This document shows, one piece after another, positions 56,018 to 64,000 of a DNA stretch of 64,000 bases (positions are counted from its first letter, which is position 1; each line of letters opens with the position of its first letter). The notes under the pieces were generated by a model. That model was not told where the DNA came from. It saw only the letters and a list, made by a program, of their open reading frames with translations, and ran no database searches. The DNA comes from Toxorhynchites rutilus septentrionalis (Eukaryota; Arthropoda; Insecta; Diptera; Culicidae), in the NCBI RefSeq assembly GCF_029784135.1, contig NC_073745.1:243625624-243689623 (forward strand), given 5' to 3'. The position numbers and the translations under genes were made by a program.

Positions 56018-57297
56018 TTGGGTTGGGGAAAAAGAAATGTCGTATATTGTCAATGTATGGAAACACATAAACATATCTTGTGTTGTACTTATCGCATCGG
56101 GTCATACTATACGGCTATTTAAAGACGACAATCTGTGCTACAAGTGTCGTTTTGACAGTATTGTGATTGTTCTTTTCAGTCTCAAGTTATAGCGCGTCAA
56201 AGATGGAGTCCACCAAGCAATTCGCCATATTTTACGTTTTTACTATCTGCGAGGTAAAACTGCAACGAAGGCGGCCGAAAAAAATCGTGTAGTTTATGGA
56301 CCCGATACTGTAACAATTCGCACAGCACAGCGTTGGTTAGATCGATTTCGTTCTGGTGTAGTGGCTGTCGAAGATCCGTATTGGTAGGCCAATCGTCGTG
56401 GAAACCGATAAAATCGTTGAAATCATCCAAGGTAGACCGGCATGTGAGCACTCGCTCGATTGGCCAGGAACTAGGTATAGACCATAAAACCGCTTGGAAC
56501 CATTTGCAGACGATTGGATTCCAAAAAAAGTTGGATGTATGACTGCCACACGAGTTGACGCAAAAAAAACTTCTAGACCGAATCAACGCCTGCGATGCAC
56601 TGCTTAAACGGAACGAACTCGACCCATTTTTGAAGAAGACGGCGACTGGTGATGAAAAGTAGATCACGTACGACAACCTAAAGCGAAAAAAGTCGTGGTC
56701 GAAACGCGGTGAGCCAGCTCAAACCATCGCCAAGCCCGGATTGACGGCCAGGAAGGTTTTGCTGTGTGTTTGGTGGGATTGGAAGGGAATCATCCACTAT
56801 GAGCTGCTCAACTATGGCCAGACCCTCAACTCGGTTCTCTATTGTGAGCAGCTTGACCGTTTGAAGCAGGCGATTGACCAGAAGCGGCCAGAAATGATCA
56901 ATAGGAATGGTGTTGTCTTCCACCAGGACAACGCTCGGCCTCACACATCTTTGATGACCCGCCAGAAGCTACGGGAGCTCGGATGGGATGTTCTATTGCA
57001 CCCACCGTATAGTCCGGACCTCGCTCCAAGTGATTATCATCTCTTTCGGTCCATGCAAAACGCTCTTGGTGATACTAAGTTGGGCTCAAAAACGGCTTGC
57101 GAAAACTGGCTGTCTGGGTTTTCGGCAAATAAGGAGGGGGGGGGGGGGGTTTATAAGGGGATAATGAAGTTGCCTTCTAAATGGCAAGTTTGCGAACAAA
57201 ACGGCGCATATTTGACTTAAATTGGATAATTTAAGGTATGTTAAATAAAGCGTCAAATTTCGATCAGAAATACGACATTTCTTTTTCCCCAACCCTA
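56018..57297 (+). mobile_element. Mariner (DD34D) transposon with TIRs
   Basis: TTGGGTTGGGGAAAAAGAAA at the left is mirrored by TTTCTTTTTCCCCAACCCTA at the right, each flanked by TA. The plus-strand transposase is broken by several stops. A run of 14 G (57136-57149) lies in its C-terminal region. Confidence 0.9.
56205..57220 (+). pseudogene. DD34D mariner transposase, disabled
   Basis: Readable pieces: KTATKAAEKNRVVYGPDTVT then IRTAQRWLDRFRSG (HTH region), TGDEK with a stop in place of the following Trp (first Asp), and an open frame from 56741 carrying VLLCVWWDWKGI, VFHQDNARPHTS (second Asp), HPPYSPDLAPSDYHLFRSM (third Asp), with 34 residues between the last two. The C-terminus shows KGIMKLPSKWQVC and ends GAYLT. 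The HTH part has frameshifts near 56380. It is a fairly young but dead copy. Confidence 0.9.
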
Positions 57298-57389
57298 TAC
57301 ATAGATTATTTCGACGTTTCGTAATTTTCCATTTGTCCAGCTTGTGACATATTGTTCAGTAAATTACATTTAATGCGACTTTGCCACTC

Positions 57390-57690
57390 ACTGAAACTAA
57401 TTGTTGCCTTGCCGAACCGAAGCTGCTCTGTTCTTGATGCGTGTTTTCTGATTGTCGTGAGCAGCTTTGCAAGCCAACTCGAGCACTCCGACGGCCAAAA
57501 CTCTATAATCGCTGTTAGGTATACTGGTGGTCCGGCACCAATCCGTTTGGCCTAGTTACCCTTGCGGAGCAATCAGTGAATGCGGCCAACAGGGAACTGG
57601 AGACCTGCACGGTTCGAGTGAGACTTTGCCTTTCCCTTAACTTGTCCTCCTTTGTTACGTCCACGATGCCGATGCCGTACAACCACACGG
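57390..57690 (-). pseudogene. Histone H2A-derived pseudogene 1
   Basis: The minus strand reads [20 protein letters not shown] then FPVGRIH*LLRKGN*AKRIG, followed by PPVYLTAII; this is the H2A N-terminus and histone fold start. After a frameshift the ECSSWLAKLL segment corresponds to VLELAGKAA in another frame. Stops in place of Arg and Tyr disable it. The region after KTRI-equivalent residues does not follow H2A but is shared with pseudogene 2. H2A packages DNA; this copy encodes nothing whole. Confidence 0.8.
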
Positions 57691-58059
57691 GTTTACGGTT
57701 TGAAAGAAAATAAGATATTTTTTTGGGGTCCGCGTGTTTTATTGCGCTTATATTAATTGCGCTAGAGTAATTTAAGAATTGGTGAAAATCAATAAGCTCA
57801 GAACAACTGCCAAATTCACATACTCATCATATCCTGGCAAACAAATTAAGAAAAAATCAATTTGTGTTTTATTATTATTTTGGATAATGTTTTAGAAAGC
57901 ATTGAACTGTATTTTCTAAACACTTTTTTGGAAGGTTTAATGGCCCTGAAAAGCGCCTTGTTTTATGGAATGGTTCCAATTTAGAAAACTTATTACTCGT
58001 GGTTTTGAAAAAAACCATTTCGAACGCCCTTGATGCCGCCTTGTTCTGGATTTGCCGTC

Positions 58060-58365
58060 TGCTACCTGATGCCGTTTTGCGATTGCGTTTGCCACTCGCC
58101 ACTCGCTGCAACTGCCTGTTGTCTTGATGTCCACCGAACCGAATGTGTTCTGTTCCGAATGCGGGTTTTCTTATCGTCGCGAGCAGCTTTGCCAGCTAAC
58201 TCGATCACTTCGGCGGCCGAAACTATATAACGCCGGCTAGGTGGACTGGTGCACTGGTACTAACGCGCTCGGCCTAGCTACCCTTGCGGGGAACTCCAGA
58301 TCAACACGGTTCGAGCGGGATTTTGCCTTTCCCTTCACTTTTCCTCCTTTACCATGTCCAGACAT
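58060..58365 (-). pseudogene. Histone H2A-derived pseudogene 2
   Basis: Starts with ATG at 58365: MSGHGKGGKVKGKAKSRSNR, then VDLEFP, clearly H2A. About 25 bases are missing after FP compared with H2A, then AERV and PVHLAGVI*-like residues in another frame, and AAEVIELAGKAARDDKKTRI (58218-58161). The following IRNRTHSVRW departs from H2A and matches the tail of pseudogene 1 (IKNRAASVRQ). Codon-level decay and frameshifts show it is not a functional histone. Confidence 0.85.
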
Positions 58366-58439
58366 GGCTGCTTGGGTTGGTTTGTTGATGTGTTGTGATG
58401 CGAACCGATGTGGTGTACGGTTTGAATGAGAATGATCGT

Positions 58440-59419
58440 TACGGAAGGAAGGAAGGTATTTGGTATTGTATTATAGAGACTTTAAACTTTTGCAGCTCAT
58501 TCGTCTCTAGCCTTGAGAAAGGCCCTTTGAAAACTCTACTCTACTCTACTCCAGCGCTACCACCTCCGCTCTCTTGCCTTGAGAAAGGCACTCGATCCCT
58601 CGCCGTCCAGCTCGTCCAGCAACGATGTTGTCCAGTCGGTGTCCACACAAAGAATGATCGTTACGGCAGCGGAGTGGGGATTTTTAAGCTGAATGGCTGG
58701 CTCGAGAATTACGCATGTGTGAGACTGCGACCAATGTTTCGTTCATTTTTTCTTTTTCCTTTCCAATCGTGCTTCATTCTATTTCGCTGCTGCTCTGGTT
58801 GCCCGTTTTGGTCGGTACGATTTGAGGAGCACAAATTGGACCAATCAAAAATGGGCACATAGTGCATTTTGACAATGCTTGATATTTGACAATTATTCAA
58901 TTATTTATCTCAAGAAAAATGAAATGTTATTCGTTATGATAGATGCGTAGATATATTTCCTATCAATTGATGCAAAAACCTTTGCGATCTATTGAGAAAT
59001 GCTCGAGTTATAAGCGTTCCAAATCTTGCATTTTTTCCTACTTGTTCAGTGCCTAGATTTCCATTTCACCCCTATATCATCCGGTTAGACGTAGTCCTAC
59101 GTCAAAAATCAAATTAAGTTCAAGTAGATGTAGTAGATGTAGATGCTTGTTCTGTTGTTTTTGTATTCTCCGCTAAAAGTGAAACCGACAAATTTATATG
59201 GGTTCAACCCTTTTAAGATTATTTGTGTGACACATTTATGATGTTTCAAAATTATAGAACAACACATTTCTTGAGTTTCTAGGATATGTAAGAGCGCGGT
59301 AAAAATAACGTAGTGTTGGAAAGAAAAATGTAAACAGCATTACGCAAAATGCATTTTCATGATTTGTATTCATTTTCAAACTTGTAATCCAATTCATTCA
59401 GTTTCAAATATCAGTAATT
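58440..59419. other. Intergenic with small repeats
   Basis: GCCTTGAGAAAGGC, itself palindromic, occurs at 58509 and 58575. CCAATCAAAA at 58841 is a CCAAT-like box. The 58395-58862 frame has no domain. Confidence 0.45.
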
Positions 59420-60560
59420 CAGCTTAGGAAATGAGAAAGTAAGCAGTATAAAAACAAAGCATTGTAAATTAAGCAACATTTGTTGAGGAATCGCATCCCA
59501 CGCTGTTTGTATACCCGCCCAATCGTTAAGATTTCTCTGCGAACCCAATGGATTTTTTTCATCCAGTATTGTCCATAGATGCTCAATTGTGTTGAGGTCT
59601 GGGGACTGAGATGGCCACTCAAGCATTTTAATCTTTTTGGACTGGAAATAGTGTCTCTCAACCTTCGGGTGTGCTTGGGGTTATTGTGCTGTTGGAAAAT
59701 ATAACCATTCATATTCATTTCCTGAGTGACGGCTTAAAGTTTTGCTCCAAGATTTTACGTAGACGTAGGATTCACCTGTCATCTTTCCATCTATTTTGAC
59801 TAGATGAGCACCTCATTCCAGGAAAAACAGCCCCAAACAAGCAGATCCTCCTCCGTGTTCAACTGTTGCTTAGGGGGGTCTTAGAGATGCGAATTTCGGA
59901 TGTTTTTTCGAGCTCCGTGAAAATAAAACAAAGAACATTTTTAACATCCATTGTATCATTATTTGTTCATCTATCTTTTAACAATGAAACAAAAATTTAA
60001 CGGAGAAAATAAATTCATCCCTAGAATAGTTAAGAGCTGATGAAGTGAGAGGGTTCAAAAAAAGTTGTGCCATTGCGTACACGATTCCAGCCCTTCTTGT
60101 TATCTGAAACGAAAAAAAATCGAACAGATTCTGAATCAGTAAAGATGCCGCTATCGCAAGAACCTCGGACGAGTCAAAAACATTGTTTTTAACAAAATGG
60201 TGGCCGTTCGAAGAACAAAATGCGGTTTCAAACGTTTTTTATTACGTTTCCCGATTTTTTTTAAATATTAAAATTTAAAAATTAACAAGTTTCTTTGCGA
60301 AATCCAGGTGTTTTTTGAACTTGAGTTTCCGAAGTAATGGTGAATTAATTTTCTTTTTGAAGAAGCCCTGTAGACCTGATTCATGAAGTCGGTTGCTCAC
60401 AGTTCGACTAGTTATGTTGAGGCACTACTCTTCCTGGATCACCCGACAAGATTTATCGGGATCCGAACGAACCGAGCGGCGAATAAAGCGACCTGTGAGA
60501 ACTGAGTTTTTATAAGGCCTTCCACTTTCCGATTTCCGCTTCACTGTGCTCAGCATGTTA
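59420..60560 (-). pseudogene. Tc1-like (DD34E) transposase relic
   Basis: Minus strand: an N-terminal HTH part at 60560-60290 (TGRFIRRSVRSDPDKSCRVI, TSRTVSNRLHESGLQGFFKK, LLRKLKFKKHLDFAKK) and a catalytic part at 59870-59430 (YIFQQHNNPKHT with His where the second Asp belongs, LEWPSQSPDLNTIEHLW with the Glu, then IQTAWDAIPQQMLLNL). About 400 unrelated bases (59880-60290) separate them. TIRs were not identified. Confidence 0.75.
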
Positions 60561-61143
60561 CACAGTGCATGCAAAAAGTTCCGGGACTATTTTTAAAAAA
60601 CAAAGAGAAAATGTTAAGTATCCATCGCCGATACTATGCTAATTCGGTAGAAAAGGCAGTAAAGTTGGCAAAGAAGGTGCGTCACCAAACATTCCGAGAT
60701 TAGAAATTGGGTGTCCAATGCGTCAGTCCTACAGACCCTTGGGGAACGTGACAAGAACCACTAAAGAGAATGTCTTGAGAGTAATCTGGTGCTCGGAAGA
60801 ATGAATTCGCGTTCTCGATAAGACTTCGTGAAGAACTGAAGGCGCATTTCTACGATGGAAAGACTTATGGCGACCAGCATGATGGGCTTTTAATCGACCC
60901 GTTTGGGTTGTTATCGCCGTGCACAAAACACGGTAAAATCATCATTCAACATCTGTGGAAATGTGACCAGGGAATCTACGCTACCGTATGCGTAATAATG
61001 TTTGCACCATCGTACACATAACACATCCTGTTTCACTTGTGCATACAGTGCTTTTGTTTTCTTTGCATGTACGTAAGTTATAATTCATATCATAATAGGC
61101 TGCGAGTAAAAGAAGCCATTTTCCTTAGTAAGATAGTTGCATC
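60561..61143. other. Nothing recognised; possible TIR at the left edge
   Basis: CACAGTGCATGCAAAAAGTT at 60560 resembles a Tc1-type terminus, but its partner is not found. A minus-strand frame (60729-60926) has no motif. Confidence 0.35.
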
Positions 61144-61650
61144 ATGACGAAGTGGCAGCGTATTCGTGATTTGTCCCACGCGCAAATGATGCCAAAAGAC
61201 ATTTCAATCGCCGTGGGAGTGTCCAGGTATCGTGAAAATGGTATTAGACCGAGAAAAAAAAGGACAATTATTCGCGAAGGTGGTCACAGATCATCCGGGG
61301 TCAGTTCGGATTCCGCGGGTTATCGCTATCATAAGGAAAATTCGGGTGAATCCAGTGCGTTCAATGAGACACGGAAACTCGTAAAGGAAGATTACGAGTC
61401 AAAGTCGAGGGCACCAACCGTATCCGGGAGCTACGAGTCGAGCGATGTAAGAACATCTTGAACTTCTTTAAACGAAACAATCCGGTAATCTTGTTTACCG
61501 ACGAGAGCATGTTAACCGTCGATCTCGTATCAAATATTAGAACCGATCGCTATATTAGATCTCTCCCGGTGATAAACGTGACCGACGAGCATAAAAACAA
61601 GATGGCCCTGATCTTGATCCGCTGGATTACTCAGTATGGCGCGTTATGAA
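61144..61650 (+). pseudogene. IS630-Tc1-mariner transposase, N-terminal half
   Basis: MTKWQRIRDLSHAQMMPKDI then SIAVGVS is an N-terminal HTH; LVKEDYESKSRAPTV corresponds to the RIVKEDLGLKSRAPTV linker of relatives; after a frameshift, FFKRNNPVILFTDESMLTVD carries the first catalytic Asp (TDE). The second and third acidic residues are absent; the sequence after 61640 is unrelated or decayed. It belongs to a different family from the Tc1 relic just upstream. Confidence 0.7.
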
Positions 61651-61961
61651 GGCCAAGACCTATTTCAAGCGTCACCCGAGTACAGCAAACCTCAAACAAA
61701 CATGGACCCGTACCTGCAGAGAAATGGCTCCAGGATACATCATTAGGATCTGCCGAGGGTTTCGAAAGCATGTAGAGGCCAACCACAAATGGTTGATATT
61801 TGAGAATAGATAATGACATCCACGGAAGATTCAATGTTCCAAACGCTTTTCTTTCAAGCTTCAATGGTCAGTGAATGTACGGATGTGGACGTGTTCAGCT
61901 AGCAACTATTGAAGAAAGGTGACCTTTTGTTTTCAACCGACGGGACGGCGTAATAACTGTT

Positions 61962-62033
61962 TTGAAAAATTCCCCCGACCAAAACGTGAATCGAACCCGA
62001 ACCCCCGGCATGTTAGGAGTGACGCCAACCACA
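61962..62033 (-). mobile_element. SINE head fragment
   Basis: On the minus strand GTTGGCGTCACTCCTAACAT then GCCGGGGGTTCGGGTTCGAT with TCGGGGGAATTTTTC matches the tRNA-like head of the SINE at 25110-25384. The A box is cut and the body is missing. Confidence 0.8.
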
Positions 62034-62398
62034 AATATCAGAAAAACGAAAATCAGTAGAAATTTGAAAGTTGGCATACGTCTAGAAAACCACATTCTTG
62101 AAAGCATAATTTATATTATCATGGATATGAATATTTTCAATTGAGCATTGTCGATAAAACATGACTGCTGCCATCAATTAGTTCCCCTTCGGGAACAGTT
62201 GGAATTCTACTTACTTTTCCATGATTACAATAGAACTTCATTAGCTTCGCGTGACCGATTCATTGAAATTCGGTAAAAATAGCCGTTTAGCGGTGTGAAC
62301 GCAAGTGCCATATGTACCAAATGCTTTTTAATAGTCAACAAAAATAGAATCGATTTGATCCTTGCGCATTACTTTCTTGAATAGTGAAACCCGCTATA
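62034..62398. other. Intergenic, nothing recognised
   Basis: AT-rich with no coding or repeat ends. It ends at the TA before the MITE. Confidence 0.5.
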
Positions 62399-62698
62399 CA
62401 GTAGAACACTGATTATCCGCGGAATAGTCTGGCAAGGTCACCGCGATTAACGAAAATAGCGGATAACGCAATAAAGGACTAGAAATGAGGTGCAAACACG
62501 AAAAAAAAGATATGAAAACTATGTGTTATCAATACAGGAATCATTAAACTATCTATCTATGAGGTCGTGTACACCAGTGGTGAAATAATATGAAAGCCAT
62601 AGCCTAAATAAAAAACCATGAGCCTCCCACTCGCTGACAAATTCCGGGAAGGCCTGGAATTTTACTATGGAACTCGCTGTCGCGAATAATCCGCACTG
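62399..62698. mobile_element. Pogo-like MITE, copy B
   Basis: CAGTAGAACACTGATTATCC at the left, GGATTATTCGCG-type end (inverted) with CAGTG at the right, TA on both sides. It aligns with the reverse complement of 9419-9654 through GAGGTGCAAACACG, TTATCAATACAGGAATxATT and GAAAGCCAT. Non-coding. Confidence 0.8.
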
Positions 62699-63336
62699 TA
62701 TTTATATCCTGACATAGCTCCGTTCGACCATTACTTGTTCCAGTTGATGACAGATGCCCTGGCCGAGCAGCACGATGAATCGATTGAGCTACATTAAACC
62801 TTGCTCGTATTGAATTAAACTTCATATCATACGGCGACTAAGTTGGTTTGAGTGGGTCTTCGTAGCCTAATTGGTTGCGTGGCCGCTACTAAGCGAACAA
62901 CCATGAGCTCATAACTCAGGGCCCTCAACTGACCATCTTTGTGCATTATTATTGCTACTACGTCCATGCATCAATCATCATGGATGGTGATTCCAGTCTC
63001 TCACTCCACACACGATCTGCTGCATTGGTAATTGGTGCTATTTATAACACAACAATGGAAGCCTTATATCAACAGTCCCGCTTTGTATATAGTCCAACTT
63101 TGAACATTCGAACAATAGGAATATCCTTACGCCGAAAAAGGTGGCATGTGTTGTGTACCGATACAGTAGGAATACTCTTACGCCTAAATGGCTACTGTGT
63201 ACCACGATAAATTCGGCTCTGTTACAGCTGAATTGCTAAATGAGCCCAACAAAAACAAAAACAAATGGGATAAAATTAAGTTCCTTTGAGTTATGGATCG
63301 ATACGTGGCCAATATATTCAATAATATTGAACATAT
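62699..63336. other. Non-coding with a local duplication
   Basis: AATAGGAATATCCTTACGCC (63114) and AGTAGGAATACTCTTACGCC (63165) with following GTGTTGTGTACC/CTACTGTGTACC words form an imperfect tandem pair of about 50 bp. No gene is seen; it may be 5' sequence of the unit at 63337. Confidence 0.5.
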
Positions 63337-63889
63337 ATGGCTTCTGTTGTGGAATCGCTTGCAGTTGAGCTGAAGGGAGCGGTGGCGAATGCCGTATCCC
63401 AGGAAATGGAAAATTTTATGGGTGAAGTGAAACAAATCACAACTGAAATAGAAAAATCGCAAGATTTTCTATCCTCAAAATTCGATGGTATCGATGGTTC
63501 CTATTCGCGTGGTGTTTAAAAATGAAAATATAAAAGAGATGGTTTTTAACAAGAAACGGGAGATTGGGAAATTTTCCTCCACTCAAATCGATCTTAGTTA
63601 TACGATCAATGGGAAACCAACAACCGTTACAATGCGCGATGAATTTACATCATTAACCATGGAACTTTTGGCTGAAATGAGGGGATATCAGGAGAAGCTA
63701 CAATTGAAATATGTTTGGTGCAGCAGAGGGGGGAATGTATTAGTTGAAAAATATGAGAATTCTAAGCCAGATTTCATAAAAACTAGGGATGATTTAATTG
63801 AGTTGGTGAGCCGGTATAGTGGAAATACTTCTTCAAAGGAAACTCCTTCACCTAAAAGAAAGTGTAGTAACAATATTGCGAAAAAATGA
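63337..63889 (+). pseudogene. LINE-type ORF1 with FP25K-like C-terminal domain
   Basis: Frame 1 (63337-63516) begins MASVVESLAVELKGAVANAV with a helical, coiled-coil-prone segment (EMENFMGEVKQITTEIEKSQ). After a deletion or shift near 63500, the frame from 63485 reads PIRVVFKNENIKEMVFNKKR, MRDEFTSLTMELLAEMRGYQ and LKYVWCSRGGNVLVEK, the pattern of the baculovirus FP25K C-terminal domain that also occurs in ORF1 of insect LINEs. It ends SPKRKCSNNIAKK. AATAAATAAA lies at 63931-63941. No ORF2 follows in the 110 bases left. The middle coiled coil is largely missing. Confidence 0.65.
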
Positions 63890-64000
63890 AATTTGTATGA
63901 TTGCATGTGTTTTATGTCTCCATTTATTCAAATAAATAAAAATGGCAAATAATATGAATTCATATCACGATTGCATAGAAGATTTTAACCTTAATTGTTC

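Noticed and set aside
60840..61000. Possible viral-derived or other coding fragment
   Set aside because: No consistent frame or recognisable motif on either strand.

Overview
This window is eukaryotic, AT-rich and dominated by transposable elements. It comes from an insect, most probably a culicine mosquito. The evidence is a spliced Psc-type RING gene, a Juan-type LINE, two ITmD37E (DD37E) mariners, a tRNA-derived SINE, CR1-clade ORF1 pieces with a PHD-like finger, and hAT, piggyBac-like, pogo-like and Tc1/mariner families nested in each other. There is no operon structure, CRISPR array or prokaryotic signal.

Layout. 1-1000: a possible Helitron 3' end and a pyrimidine-rich minisatellite. 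1071-1158: a compact hairpin. 2595-4208: a foldback element with arms of about 430 bp. 4700-9700: SINE and mariner relics and a pogo-like MITE in sequence without recognisable genes. 10785-11790: the one host gene I can read with confidence, two minus-strand exons of a Posterior sex combs (PCGF/BMI1-like) protein whose RING finger is split by an intron. About 2.5 kb upstream of it is TE-poor, richer in GC and carries CTCTC/GAGAG motifs. 15027-21038: an inverted Tc1-like dimer with a LINE in its left arm. 21054-22500: a hAT element with a perfect 8-bp target duplication. 23507-24800 and 54413-55518: two mariners of DD41D type. 24963-27145: a Juan-like LINE with a SINE inside it. 27650-28797, 33429-36023 and 50560-53015: further LINE fragments, two of them interrupted by DNA elements. 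29950-31857: two TTAA-flanked (piggyBac-like) elements, one with another MITE inside. 32612-33420: a second hAT element. 38478-41290: mariner relics. 43063-47042: CR1-clade ORF1, hAT ends and ITmD37E copy 1. 48050-50035: a decayed 2-kb DNA transposon. 50682-51987: ITmD37E copy 2, nearly intact. 56018-57297: a DD34D mariner. 57390-58365: two histone H2A-derived pseudogenes. 59420-61640: two Tc1-like relics. 62399-62698: a second pogo-like MITE. 63337-63889: a LINE-type ORF1 with a baculovirus FP25K-like domain.

Function. Apart from Psc, almost everything readable is a decayed mobile element. Clean target duplications on several insertions give a relative order of events: SINE into Juan, hAT into a LINE 5' region, ITmD37E into a LINE RT, pogo-like MITE into a LINE RT, LINE into Tc1 foldback. 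Several long inverted repeats could be transcribed into hairpin RNA. No unequivocally new biological system is visible; the best leads are the foldback Tc1 dimer, the 1071-1158 hairpin, the H2A-derived pair and the FP25K-type ORF1-only unit.
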